DNA from: Candidatus Zhuqueibacterota bacterium | GTDB lineage: Bacteria > Zhuqueibacterota > Zhuqueibacteria > Zhuqueibacterales > Zhuqueibacteraceae | Assembly (NCBI GenBank): GCA_022616415.1 | Contig: JAKEEU010000262.1 | Location: forward strand, 1-64,000 | Reading direction: 5' to 3' | DNA: 64,000 nucleotides | Shown here: piece by piece, positions 36,415 through 45,065 of the stretch | Numbering within the stretch: position 1 is the stretch's first letter | Layout: the number at the start of each line of letters is the position of its first letter | The notes under the pieces: model-generated | Databases searched by the model: none | What the model was told of the DNA's origin: nothing | What the model saw: only the letters and a program-made list of their open reading frames with translations | Program-made: the position numbers and the translations under genes

Positions 36415-37509
36415 ATGAAAAAAGCAGAACACACCGGCTCAGAAGATTACGCTGGCTTTTGGGTACGAGCCGGTAGCATAGCTATTGATGGTTTGATCCT
36501 ATCATTGGTCACGGTGCCGGGTGGCATTCTTTTCTTGCGATCGGCTCATCCAACAATATCCAGCGAAGTTTTCTTCATGTTCTTGTTTCTTCCTTCTACG
36601 TTTCTTGTGCAAATTTTATATTTTGGCTGGTTTAATGCCGATGGCAGGCAATCGCCCGGCAAAAATTTTTTTGGGCTGATGGTTGTGGATGGGTCATTAA
36701 AACCGGTGCCGCTTTCGCAAAGCCTCTGGCGCGCCGTGACGTACATCATCGACGTTACCGGCCTGCTTTTGGTGCCGTTCAACCGAAAAAAACGCGCCCT
36801 GCATGACATTCTCGCCAAGACTTTTGTTGTCAGGATAAAAACGCCGCGAAATCTAGAAACAACTTTTATCATTTCCGCATTGGCCGCCGGCTTCATAATG
36901 GGAAATCTGTTTGCCAATATTTTGCGCAATAATTATGTTCAGGCTTTTCGCATTCCTACCGGTTCCCTGAAACCTACTCTGCTCGCCGGCGATTTCATTC
37001 TTGTTGACAAATATTGGGCAAAGAAAAATGTGCCGCAACGAGGCGATATGATCGTTTTCAAGTATCCAATGAATGCTAATTTAGATTATATCGAAAGATG
37101 CATAGGATTGGCTGGCGACACCGTGAAAATACGGGATGGCCTGGTTTGGGTGAACGATATGGAAGAACATCTCCAATTATTAACGAAAGAATATGATCCG
37201 GAGGAAGGACAATATACCCTCGAATATGAAGCAAAATGGAAAGGCGCCCCATCTTACCGCATTCGTCACTACGAGGCACATAATTTAAATGCCGAGAATT
37301 TTGGCCCGCTTGTGATTCCGCCAAAACATTACTTTGTCATGGGCGACAATCGCGACAATTCATCTGATAGCCGCTACTGGGGCTTTGTCCCGCAAGAAAA
37401 TATCGTGGGAAAAGCTGGGATCATTTATTGGTCTTGGGATCGTAGTGTGCCCTTGTCTCGTTTAAAAGAAAAAATTCGCTGGTCGCGCCTCGGCAATGTC
37501 CTGCAGTGA
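36415..37509 (+). CDS. RDD-domain / signal peptidase I fusion lacking the catalytic Lys
   Basis: 364 residues. The N-terminal RDD membrane domain (about 12-140: AGFWVRAGSIAIDGLIL; SPGKNFFGLMVVD) is joined to an S26 signal peptidase. Box B is RIPTGSLKPTLLAGD with nucleophile Ser184; box C is QRGDMIVFKYP; box E is GDNRDNSSDSRYWG. In box D the expected IKR reads DYIERCIGLAGD, so the general-base Lys is Glu227. A one-base change from AAA to GAA would do this. The enzyme would normally cleave exported pre-proteins at the membrane; as read it may be inactive or an error. A GGAGG site precedes the start. The RDD fusion is unusual. Confidence 0.88.
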   Translation: MKKAEHTGSEDYAGFWVRAGSIAIDGLILSLVTVPGGILFLRSAHPTISSEVFFMFLFLPSTFLVQILYFGWFNADGRQSPGKNFFGLMVVDGSLKPVPLSQSLWRAVTYIIDVTGLLLVPFNRKKRALHDILAKTFVVRIKTPRNLETTFIISALAAGFIMGNLFANILRNNYVQAFRIPTGSLKPTLLAGDFILVDKYWAKKNVPQRGDMIVFKYPMNANLDYIERCIGLAGDTVKIRDGLVWVNDMEEHLQLLTKEYDPEEGQYTLEYEAKWKGAPSYRIRHYEAHNLNAENFGPLVIPPKHYFVMGDNRDNSSDSRYWGFVPQENIVGKAGIIYWSWDRSVPLSRLKEKIRWSRLGNVLQ

Positions 37510-37608
37510 TGGCATAGGAAGTCTGGAAACAAGATCACTGAATTTTGAGGCAATTGTAAATTGCAAATTTTCAGTTGAAAATTAAAATTTAAGCTGTATA
37601 TTCTTAAA

Positions 37609-37629
37609 TACCACGGCGAATCCGTGGTA
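37609..37629. promoter_or_regulatory. Perfect hairpin in the leader of the CsgG-like gene
   Basis: TACCACGG and CCGTGGTA pair perfectly around CGAAT, ending 42 nt before the ATG at 37672. No T-run follows, so it is not a simple terminator. It could be a leader regulatory hairpin; I do not recognise it as a known riboswitch. An AT-rich tract (37540-37605) precedes it. Confidence 0.4.
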
Positions 37630-37671
37630 GGGTCATCCACGAGCTTGCAACTTTGAACTGGAAAGGATGTC

Positions 37672-38364
37672 ATGAACCTCCGCTTTTTTAAATCCTATTT
37701 TTTTCTCCTTTTAATTTCTATTTCTCACTCATCTGCTTTCGCGCAATCTACCCTCGGGATTTTAGATTTCGCCAACAACAGTCTCGCGGATCGCCAGCGC
37801 TTGGAGCCGTTGCGCAAAGGCTTGGCGCAAATGTTCAGCAGCGAGCTGGGCCAGTTGCAAGGACTGAACCTGGTCGAGCGCGCGGATTTGCTGCGCGTCA
37901 TCGAGGAGATGAAGCTGGCGCAAGCCGGATTCATCGACGAAAAGACCGCGCAGCAAGTCGGCAAATTGGTCGGCGCACAGCACTTGCTGCTCGGCAGTTT
38001 TGTTTATCTGCCCAACGGCAAAATCCGTCTCGACGCGCGCATCGTCGAAGTGGAAACCGGGCGCATTCTCAAAGCCGGGGAAGCGACCGGCAAGGAGAAT
38101 CAGCTTTTTGATCTGGTCAAAGCGCTCAACAAAAAACTCGTTAAAGAGCTGGCGCTGCAGCTTTCGGCCAGCGAAATAGCCAAGCTCGACAACTTGCGCA
38201 ATGTGAAGTTCTCCGCGGTCATGCTGTATTCCCAAGCCGTCGCTTATGAAGATCGCGGCGATCCAACGAATGCCAGGAAAAAATATCGCGACGCCATTGC
38301 CGAAGATTCTAATTTTATCCAAGCTAAACAGCGGTTGACATCCCTGGAGAAATTGGCCCCTTAA
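37672..38364 (+). CDS. CsgG/FlgO-like exported protein
   Basis: 230 residues. A signal peptide (FFLLLISISHSSAFA) precedes the domain. The core GILDFANN..LVERADLLRVIEEM..VGAQHLLLGSFV matches the FlgO/CsgG-type fold that forms periplasmic or outer-membrane oligomers. The C-terminus is helical with one TPR-like repeat (MLYSQAVAYEDRGDPTNARKKY). The same core occurs in the TPR lipoprotein at 38663-40018, so the two are paralogous. It is transcribed with an upstream hairpin leader. It probably sits in the periplasm as part of an envelope complex; CsgG-like pore formation is not proven, as the lipobox is absent. Confidence 0.8.
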   Translation: MNLRFFKSYFFLLLISISHSSAFAQSTLGILDFANNSLADRQRLEPLRKGLAQMFSSELGQLQGLNLVERADLLRVIEEMKLAQAGFIDEKTAQQVGKLVGAQHLLLGSFVYLPNGKIRLDARIVEVETGRILKAGEATGKENQLFDLVKALNKKLVKELALQLSASEIAKLDNLRNVKFSAVMLYSQAVAYEDRGDPTNARKKYRDAIAEDSNFIQAKQRLTSLEKLAP

Positions 38365-38662
38365 TATTCATCTGTCGTTGCTTATTGCAGTAAAAGATCA
38401 AGGCAAAACGATTTTGGGCAAGACTATTAAACGCTTCAGTTGATGCCCCTACGGGCGTAACCCAAATTTAGCCTTTAAATAGGTGCCTGAGATTTTGAGC
38501 CCGGAAAACTTTTAAAATAGAGCAAGTTTTTCTCCCACGGAAATCGAACTGCCACGGAATTGAAATCAAAAAATACTTCTGTGTTCCACTTTCGTGGGCG
38601 AATTTTTTTGTCGGTTTGAGGCGGAGTTACGGAAGTCAAATGCTTTAAGGAAAATCAGAACC
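38365..38662. other. Intergenic region with repeat E and AT-rich tail
   Basis: A 298-bp gap between the two CsgG/FlgO-like genes. It holds a copy of repeat E (38400-38430) and a small GCCCCTACGGGC palindrome (38445-38456). A GGA-rich tract then precedes the ATG at 38663. The earlier in-frame ATG at 38594 is not protein-like. No terminator is evident. Confidence 0.5.
38400..38430. repeat. Dispersed repeat E (copy 1)
   Basis: A 31-bp element beginning AAGGCAAAACGATTTTGGG and ending AAGACTATTAA, found again with two differences at 52143-52173. Function unknown; it lies in intergenic DNA both times. Confidence 0.8.
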
Positions 38663-40018
38663 ATGAAGCCACCTTCTTTTTGCCTTTTGCTTTTTGCCGT
38701 TTTCCTGGCCGCTTGCGCCGGACCGGTATCACATTACAGCCGCGGCCGTGACGCGCTGGAAAACGACGATTACGAAAAAGCCCTGGCCGAATTGCGGCTG
38801 GCCGTGAAAGAAAATCCGCTGAACACCGCCGCCGTTCGTGATCTCGGCATCGTTCTTTATGAAATGCAGAATTACAAAAATGCAGCGCTGATTTTGGAAA
38901 AAGTGCGGCAGCGCCAGCCGGACGACGGCCCCACTGCGGTTTATCTCGGCGCGGCTTACGAAGCGTTGGGCCGGCTTGACGACGCCACTCAAATTTATCG
39001 CACCTACCCGCGTATCAAAGATCCGGAGGTGCGCGACCAGCTCAGCGCCCGTCTCGATGCAGCGATCCAGGCCAAATTGCGCCTCGACGCGCGACAAGCT
39101 TTGGCGCAAGAGCGTGCCATCGATCCGCAGAGTTTTCCGGAAAATTCCGTGGCCGTGCTCAACTTCCGCAACCTCGGCGGCAATGCCGGCTACGATCCGC
39201 TCGCGAGGGGCCTGGCCGACATGGTCATCACCGACCTCAGCCAGGCGAAAGCGCTCACCGTGGTCGAGCGCAGCCGCATGCAAGCGCTGATGGAAGAGAT
39301 GGGACTCGGCCAAAGCGGTTTGGCGGATGAGCAAACCGCGCCGCGCGTCGGCCAGTTGCTCGGCGCCAAAAAAGTCGTGCAGGGCAGCTTTCTCGATCTC
39401 GCCGGCGGCCGGCTGCGCCTCGATGCCAATCTCTCCGACGTCGCCGCGCGAACCTCGAAGCCCGTCAATGAGACCTCCGGCGAGCTGGCGCGTTTCTTCC
39501 GCTTGGAAAAAAACCTGGTGTTCAAGGTGATCGACGAGCTTGGCATCAAGCTCAGCCAGGCGGAAGAAGACGCGATCTTGACGATTCCGACGGAAAATTT
39601 GCTGGCGTTTCTGGCTTACTCGCGCGGATTGGAGGCGCGCGACCGCGGCGATTTTGGCGCGGCGCAAAAAGAATTTCAACAGGCGATCGCCATCGACCCC
39701 GAATTTAACAACGCCAAATTGCAGCTCCGTCGCGTCAGTTTGCTGCGCCAAAATATTCTGCCGGCGCGTGCCTCCCTTCGCAGCCCCGCTCGCGCGGCCG
39801 GGCCATTGGCGGAGGCGCAAAAACGCCAACTGCGTCTCGCGCGGTCGGCGCTCAACAGCAATCCGGCCTTCAGCTTTGCCAACAAGGCGCGCGTTGCCGC
39901 AACCCTTTCCCGCGCCGCCACTCAAGTTGGCGCGAACGATCAGCGCCAACCACTGCTCGAAGGCTTGAATACGTTTGGCCTCCGCGGCGAGCTTATCATC
40001 CAACTTGACTTGCCATGA
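38663..40018 (+). CDS. TPR lipoprotein with CsgG/FlgO-like domain
   Basis: 451 residues from ATG 38663, preceded by AAGGA; an earlier in-frame ATG at 38594 is less likely. The lipoprotein signal ends in LAACAGP. TPR repeats at about 25-140 (YEKALAELRLAVKENPLN) are followed by a CsgG-like core (VAVLNFRNLGGNAGYDPLAR; LTVVERSRMQALMEEM; VVQGSFLDLAGGRLRLDA) and a helical tail. The core is paralogous to the 37672-38364 protein. It should be anchored in a membrane facing the periplasm. Its stop overlaps the next gene, giving an operon with the barrel, a lipoprotein and an AAA ATPase downstream. Confidence 0.82.
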   Translation: MKPPSFCLLLFAVFLAACAGPVSHYSRGRDALENDDYEKALAELRLAVKENPLNTAAVRDLGIVLYEMQNYKNAALILEKVRQRQPDDGPTAVYLGAAYEALGRLDDATQIYRTYPRIKDPEVRDQLSARLDAAIQAKLRLDARQALAQERAIDPQSFPENSVAVLNFRNLGGNAGYDPLARGLADMVITDLSQAKALTVVERSRMQALMEEMGLGQSGLADEQTAPRVGQLLGAKKVVQGSFLDLAGGRLRLDANLSDVAARTSKPVNETSGELARFFRLEKNLVFKVIDELGIKLSQAEEDAILTIPTENLLAFLAYSRGLEARDRGDFGAAQKEFQQAIAIDPEFNNAKLQLRRVSLLRQNILPARASLRSPARAAGPLAEAQKRQLRLARSALNSNPAFSFANKARVAATLSRAATQVGANDQRQPLLEGLNTFGLRGELIIQLDLP

Positions 40019-41109
40019 ACGAATTCACCATGCGATACTACAGCTTGCTTTTGCTTGGCGCAGCCACGGCGCTCTACGGCCAGGCTAAAACCTCTCACTT
40101 CATCGAGCGGCCATCCTTCCAAACCGGCGCGATTTTTCAGCGCTGGACTTCGCAGAGTGAGCAACGGCTGGACGAGATCGTCGTGCCGCTGCTGATCAAT
40201 TATCCCGTCAGCGAACGTTTCAGCGTGAGCCTGCTCAATACGCCGACGCGCGCCGAGGCGCGCCGCGCCAACCTTTCGTCGAAGCTGACGGCATTCACCG
40301 ACACGAAAATCTCGACCGCGCTGATTCTCGGCGAAGAGCGCGCCTTGCTCAATTTTGGCGTCAGCATTCCCTCCGGCCCGAAGGCGCTTGATGCCGGCGA
40401 AACGATGGTGGCGCGGCAAATTACTTCGCACGCGTTGGCGATGCCGACGAGTTATTTTGGCGGCGGCGTGGAAGTGAGCGCGAGCCTCGCGACGGCGACA
40501 GAAGCGGGGAAATGGGTGCTTGGCGGCTCCGTCGGTGGTGTCTATAAAGGCGCTTATGTACCGTTAGCAGACTCTGCGAAGTATCGTCCGGGTCCGGAAA
40601 TCAGCGTTTCTCTTGGATTTGATCGGACCCTCGGGGAGCGCAGCCGTCTCTTTGGCGACGTCGGATACACGTGGTATGGCAAGGACCAATCCGGCGGCGT
40701 CGAGGTTTTTCAAGCCGACGGCAAAATCCAGTTCAGCCTCGCCGGCATTTGGGCTATGGAAAGATGGCAGGCCTCTTTTCTTTTGGAAAATCGCCTGAAA
40801 CGTAAAAGCCCGTTTGCGCTCAATAACGCCTTTTCCATAAGTTATGGCAACGAGCTGGATTTTTCCACCGCGCTGGCGCGCGAGATGAATCGCGACAGCG
40901 CGCTGCTTGCCGTCGCCGGTGTGCGCATCCACGGCAAAAATCGCAACGGCACCGGCGAGGCGACCATCGCCAGTTTGGGCCCGGGCTGGCGTGGTGTCAT
41001 TGCACCATCGCTGCAAATGGAAGCGGTTGGCCGCTTTTCCATCGGCACGCTCAATGGCAACCGGATTCTCGGCGGTGAAGTGAATTTAGGATTTGCTCTT
41101 CAATTTTGA
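40015..41109 (+). CDS. Putative outer-membrane beta-barrel protein
   Basis: 364 residues. ATG 40015 overlaps the previous stop (ATGA); a second Met at 40030 starts a better signal peptide (YYSLLLLGAATALYGQA). The mature part is rich in alternating hydrophobic strands with aromatic girdles, Gly and Ser, and no catalytic motif; it ends in a strand terminating with Phe (VNLGFALQF), the classic BAM signal for a barrel. I do not recognise the family. Translational coupling to the TPR/CsgG lipoprotein suggests a shared envelope complex. Confidence 0.65.
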   Translation: MNEFTMRYYSLLLLGAATALYGQAKTSHFIERPSFQTGAIFQRWTSQSEQRLDEIVVPLLINYPVSERFSVSLLNTPTRAEARRANLSSKLTAFTDTKISTALILGEERALLNFGVSIPSGPKALDAGETMVARQITSHALAMPTSYFGGGVEVSASLATATEAGKWVLGGSVGGVYKGAYVPLADSAKYRPGPEISVSLGFDRTLGERSRLFGDVGYTWYGKDQSGGVEVFQADGKIQFSLAGIWAMERWQASFLLENRLKRKSPFALNNAFSISYGNELDFSTALAREMNRDSALLAVAGVRIHGKNRNGTGEATIASLGPGWRGVIAPSLQMEAVGRFSIGTLNGNRILGGEVNLGFALQF

Positions 41110-41124
41110 TCACGAGGACATCGT

Positions 41125-42210
41125 ATGAAACGTCTTTCTCGGCTTGTCTTGCTCTTGGCTGCTTCAAGTCTTGCCACGTCGGGTTGCAGCTTTTTTACCG
41201 GCCCCGATGAGGGGCGCTTTGGCGATCTGCAAATCAATATCCGTTTTGCCGGCGCAACAAATTCCGGCGAGGCCGCGAAGAACGGAATGCTCGCCTCGCC
41301 CCAGGCCCTCGATCGCCTCGTCGTAATCGTTTTCGAGTATTCTTTTCAAGACACGAGGGATAAGGGGGGCTTGGAGCGTGAGCTGCTTCGCCGCGAGTTT
41401 CGCCTGGACACCGAACGGCAGTTGCAAACTGTCATTCAGGTGCCGCTGGAAAACCCCGCAATAAGCTGCTTTCGGGTTGTCGTGCGCGCTTTTGAAGGCA
41501 CCTTGCTGCTGTATTCCGGCGAAGATCCCAATGTATGTTTTGACGAAGAAAATAGGCGCACACAGGCCGATATTTTGCTCGATCCCGAGGCGTTCCGTCT
41601 AGACAGCCTTGCTCCTACTATCAACCCTCGTGTCTTTACGTTAAACGGACAAGTGCGAGATACCACTGTAACCCGTGTCGAAATCGTCATGGCGGATAGC
41701 GTGATGATGACTTTACCGGTGCTCGGCTCCTTCTTTTCCAATCCGGTCATGCTTTTCGGCGACAATGCTCTTATAAAGGTGAGCGCTTATAGCGGCGCAG
41801 TGTTCCGCGGAGAAACCTCGCGCCAAGTGACGTTTACAGGTCAAAAGTCGGATATACTCGTCGCATTGACGTGGGATCAGCCGCTTGATCTCAACTTAGA
41901 AATTCAAAATCCTTTGCAACAAATTGTCTCAGCAGTGGCTCCCGGCGACAGCGTTGGCGGCAGATTGATTTTGCCCGACGGGGACGGCTACGGGCCGGAA
42001 GTTTATGAATGGCGCGTCAATTCCATTTTACAGCGCGGCCAATTTGCAGTGGGAGTTGCACGGCAGCGTGTCGATCTCGGACGGCCAGCCAGCGGACGAG
42101 TTTATATTTTGCTCGGTGAACGGCAAAACCTGCCAATCCGGCGCAGCGTACCCTTTATATTCGGACCGCAAGACCTTCAACTTCTGTTAGATAGCATTCT
42201 AATCCAATAA
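41125..42210 (+). CDS. Lipoprotein with Ig/DUF2135-like domain
   Basis: 361 residues. The lipobox is ATSGCSFF, so it should be lipidated at Cys. The N-terminal half has no known motif; the segment ALTWDQPLDLNLEIQNPLQ resembles the DUF2135-type beta-sandwich that starts with LxWxxxxDLDL. The C-terminus is beta-rich. It is 15 nt after the barrel gene and 26 nt before the ATPase gene, so it is probably in the same operon (38663-43442). Function unknown; a surface or periplasmic assembly role is inferred from its neighbours. Confidence 0.65.
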   Translation: MKRLSRLVLLLAASSLATSGCSFFTGPDEGRFGDLQINIRFAGATNSGEAAKNGMLASPQALDRLVVIVFEYSFQDTRDKGGLERELLRREFRLDTERQLQTVIQVPLENPAISCFRVVVRAFEGTLLLYSGEDPNVCFDEENRRTQADILLDPEAFRLDSLAPTINPRVFTLNGQVRDTTVTRVEIVMADSVMMTLPVLGSFFSNPVMLFGDNALIKVSAYSGAVFRGETSRQVTFTGQKSDILVALTWDQPLDLNLEIQNPLQQIVSAVAPGDSVGGRLILPDGDGYGPEVYEWRVNSILQRGQFAVGVARQRVDLGRPASGRVYILLGERQNLPIRRSVPFIFGPQDLQLLLDSILIQ

Positions 42211-42236
42211 CATTTGAAATTCAAGGAGGAGGGAGC

Positions 42237-43442
42237 ATGGCTTTCAAAGATCGCAGCCCATTTTATCCCGGACGGCCGGCGCCAGTCGAGTTGTTTACCG
42301 GCCGTCAAGCGGAGATCGAGAGAATATTGCGTTCCGCACGCCAAGTGGCGGCAGGGAAACAAGAGAATCTTTTCTTGCAAGGCGAATACGGCATTGGCAA
42401 AAGCTCGTTGGCGCACTATGTCCGGCTGATCGCCGAGAAAGAGCATCGCCTGTTTAGCGTTCATACCTACGTTGGCACGGTCACTTCCTTGGAAAGCGTG
42501 GTTAAAAAAATTCTTGAGGAATTGATTCGTGAAACGGCAAGAAAAAATCTCATGTCGAAATTTCGTGAATTTTTCAAAGCGCTTCTCTCCAACTTGCAAG
42601 TCGATCTCTTTGGCCTTTCGGTGGAATTTGACATCGAAGACCGCAAGCTGAAAAATCTTATCGACAACTTTTTGCCGTTGCTGCGCGGCGTTTATGAACA
42701 GGTGAAAGATGACTATCGCGGCATTTTGCTGATTTTGGATGATCTCAACGGCGTCGCCGGCCTGCCATTGTTTGCCAGCATGATTAAAAGCATGGTGGAC
42801 GAAATTGCCACCAGCGGCCAACCGCTGCCGCTCCTGCTCTTGCTGGCCGGTGTGGAGCAAAGGCGTTTCGATATGATCAAGAATCACCCTTCGGTTGGCC
42901 GAATTTTTGACGTTGTGGAAATTAAAGGGCTGAGCCCGGAAGAGAGCGTGCAGGTTTTTAAGAAGGCCTTTGATTCAGAAAAGATTGTCGTTGATGGAGA
43001 AGCGATGGACGCGCTATGCCGTTATGCCGGCGGCATGCCCAAATTCATTCACGAGATCGGCGACGCGGTTTTTTGGATCGACCGCGACAATCACATTGAC
43101 GCCAAAGATGCTTATCAAGGTGCGCTACTCGCGGCTGAGAACATCGGGAAGAAATATCTTGATCCCGAAGTTTATGCGGTGATTCGAAGCGCAAAATATA
43201 AATCCATCCTTCGCAAGCTCGCGCGAGCGCCGATGGGACAAATTTTCCAGCGCAGTGTCGTCAAAGACTATCTCACGGTCGAAGAGAATAAGGTGTTCGA
43301 CCAATTTTTGCGCAAAATGAAAGGCCTTGGCGTCATCAAACCCGGTGAAGAGCGTGGCGAATATCTTTTTGCCAATGAGTTGATACGACTTTATTTGTCA
43401 TTAGAAGGAAGTTTGACGGCTGCCAAAATATCCAAAACCTGA
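42237..43442 (+). CDS. AAA ATPase with winged-helix C-terminus
   Basis: 401 residues. Walker A GEYGIGKSSLA, Walker B GILLILDDLNG and a sensor segment ILLLAGVEQRRF are clear; the overall order matches the ORC/Cdc6-like or AAA_16 class of NTPases rather than a helicase. The C-terminus (about 330-395) looks like a winged helix (LRKLARAPMGQIFQRSVVKDYL). An AGGAGGG site precedes the start. It sits at the end of an operon of envelope proteins, which is an odd place for a DNA-linked ATPase; it may be a regulator or a mobile-element-derived gene. Role unknown. Confidence 0.78.
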   Translation: MAFKDRSPFYPGRPAPVELFTGRQAEIERILRSARQVAAGKQENLFLQGEYGIGKSSLAHYVRLIAEKEHRLFSVHTYVGTVTSLESVVKKILEELIRETARKNLMSKFREFFKALLSNLQVDLFGLSVEFDIEDRKLKNLIDNFLPLLRGVYEQVKDDYRGILLILDDLNGVAGLPLFASMIKSMVDEIATSGQPLPLLLLLAGVEQRRFDMIKNHPSVGRIFDVVEIKGLSPEESVQVFKKAFDSEKIVVDGEAMDALCRYAGGMPKFIHEIGDAVFWIDRDNHIDAKDAYQGALLAAENIGKKYLDPEVYAVIRSAKYKSILRKLARAPMGQIFQRSVVKDYLTVEENKVFDQFLRKMKGLGVIKPGEERGEYLFANELIRLYLSLEGSLTAAKISKT

Positions 43443-43451
43443 GGAGGAGAC

Positions 43452-44447
43452 GTGAACCGCATTCGTGTTGCTCAATTTGGCCTCGGCCCCATTGGCCAAG
43501 CCTGCGTGAAAGTGCTCGCGCAAAAATCCGGTGTCGAGCTGGTTGGCGGCATCGACGTCGATCCGCAAAAAATCGGCAAGGACGTCGGCGAAGTCTGTGG
43601 CATGCAAAAGAATCTAGGTTTGGTTGTGCGCGGAGATGCCGCCGCTTTAGCCGAGTGGCAACCGCATGTTGTGCTGCACACCACGCTGTCATTTCTTGAT
43701 CGCGTCGAAGATCAGCTCGCGATGATAATTCGCGGCCGCGCTCACATTGTCTCTTCCACCGAAGAACTGTTTTATCCCTACCAGCGCAATCCCGAATTTT
43801 GCCAGCGCGTCGATGCGTTGGCAAAACAGCATGGTGTCGCCATTGTGGGCACGGGCGTCAATCCGGGATTTTCAATGGACATTCTGCCGCTGTGCTTGAC
43901 GGGCGTTTGTACCGAGGTCAAAAAAATCACCGCGACCCGCGTCGTCGATGCGAGCAAGCGCCGGCTGCCGCTGCAAAAGAAAATCGGCGCCGGCATTACG
44001 CGCAAGGAATTTCGCGAACGTGCGGCGACCGGCACGTTCGGCCACATCGGCCTGCGGGAATCGGCGCTCGCCGTTATGAACGCCATGAGTTGGCCAGTCG
44101 ATGAGATTAAAGAGAGCCTCAAGCCGATGATTGCGGACAAGCGCGTGAAGACCCCGTATCTGACCGTCGAGCCGGGACAGGTCACCGGCATTCATCAAAT
44201 CATGCGTGTGCAAAGTGACGGCTTGGAACGGCTGACCCTGAAATTGCAAATGCACGTCGGCGCGCAAAAGCCGCACGACAGCGTCGAGATCGTCGGCAAC
44301 CCGCCGCTCTCCATGCGCATTGAGGGCGGCATCTTCGGCGACACGGCAACGATTGCCGCGCTGGTCAATAGCATCCCAAAAATCATGAAGGCACAACCCG
44401 GCCTGCGAACGATGCTGGACCTGCCGGTGCCGTATGCGTTTTTATGA
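43452..44447 (+). CDS. DapB-like dehydrogenase (2,4-diaminopentanoate dehydrogenase type)
   Basis: 331 residues from GTG 43452 with a strong GAGGAGGAG ribosome site. A Rossmann N-terminus (IRVAQFGLGPIGQACVKVLA) is followed by VVLHTTLSF, IVSSTEEL and GTGVNPGFSMDILPL, typical of the dihydrodipicolinate-reductase-like enzymes that include 2,4-diaminopentanoate dehydrogenase of ornithine fermentation. It should oxidise or reduce an amino-acid substrate with NAD(P). The rest of an ornithine pathway is not seen, so the substrate is uncertain. It lies 9 nt after the ATPase gene but with its own strong ribosome site. Confidence 0.82.
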   Translation: MNRIRVAQFGLGPIGQACVKVLAQKSGVELVGGIDVDPQKIGKDVGEVCGMQKNLGLVVRGDAAALAEWQPHVVLHTTLSFLDRVEDQLAMIIRGRAHIVSSTEELFYPYQRNPEFCQRVDALAKQHGVAIVGTGVNPGFSMDILPLCLTGVCTEVKKITATRVVDASKRRLPLQKKIGAGITRKEFRERAATGTFGHIGLRESALAVMNAMSWPVDEIKESLKPMIADKRVKTPYLTVEPGQVTGIHQIMRVQSDGLERLTLKLQMHVGAQKPHDSVEIVGNPPLSMRIEGGIFGDTATIAALVNSIPKIMKAQPGLRTMLDLPVPYAFL

Positions 44448-44504
44448 GCACAAGAAAAGTTGGTCTACGCCTGGTCTTTCGGTGAGGCGAAAAGCCGCGG
44501 TCCT

Positions 44505-44792
44505 TTAGGCTATTTTGAATTTGACCGCGCCTTTTCCACAATCAGACTCCACCCAAAACCTATGTGCTCCGGCTGGTAGCTTCCAAGTGAATTGCGCGCT
44601 AAATTGATCGTAAAAAGACGCTTTTCCTAGTGTACGACCATCAAAGCCCCACTTAACGGTGTGGGGCCCGCCAGCACAAGTCGTGCTAAAACTTGCGGTG
44701 AAATAGGCTGATCTTACCCCGCAGGCAGGATCTGTAATTGGATAAGTTCCGCCATCAATAGGATAGACGATGTTTACAGCAGACTGGCTCAT
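44505..44792 (-). CDS. Small beta-rich protein of unknown function
   Basis: 95 residues from ATG 44792, which has a perfect AAAGGAGG ribosome site; the frame extends to 44825 without support. The sequence has IVYPIDGGTYPITDP, HTVKWGFDGRTLG and HRFWVESDCG, suggesting an Ig-like or BiPBP_C-type beta-sandwich. It has three Cys and no signal peptide. I do not recognise a specific family. It is a single gene, convergent with the dehydrogenase at 43452-44447. Confidence 0.7.
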   Translation of the reverse strand: MSQSAVNIVYPIDGGTYPITDPACGVRSAYFTASFSTTCAGGPHTVKWGFDGRTLGKASFYDQFSAQFTWKLPAGAHRFWVESDCGKGAVKFKIA

Positions 44793-44886
44793 GGGAAACC
44801 TCCTTTCGAAGTGATCAATTGCCACTAGCCTTTTCTATTAGAAGACAGAGAAAGTAGGAAAATTTCCCGGCTTTGCTACTTTTAAC

Positions 44887-45024
44887 CTACACAAGCTCCA
44901 ACTTTTTCACCGTCCGCTCATTTTGCACGTTCCTGGTGTTCAATGTCGTTTTGGATTCCAACAGCAATAGATGCACTTCCTCTTCAAAGAGACTAAATTT
45001 TTGCGTGAGATTGACTTTTTCCAT
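44887..45024 (-). pseudogene. Cupin-type protein with its middle deleted
   Basis: A 45-residue frame. The N-terminus MEKVNLTQKFSLF and the C-terminus EEEVHLLLLESKTTLNTRNV followed by ERTVKKLELV match the two ends of a small mannose-6-phosphate-isomerase-like cupin (normally about 110-120 residues). The central cupin barrel with its metal-binding His residues is absent and the two ends are joined in frame. It therefore cannot bind metal or substrate. It lies between the beta-rich protein and the phosphoesterase gene. I derived this by eye from the minus strand; the match to the cupin ends is from memory. Confidence 0.68.
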
Positions 45025-45065
45025 CGGTTACGCTCTCCCTGGTTTGAGGTCGTACGCGAAGGCAT

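Noticed and set aside
37609..37629. Known riboswitch at the CsgG-like leader
   Set aside because: Only a simple 8-bp hairpin is visible; no conserved aptamer core could be matched.
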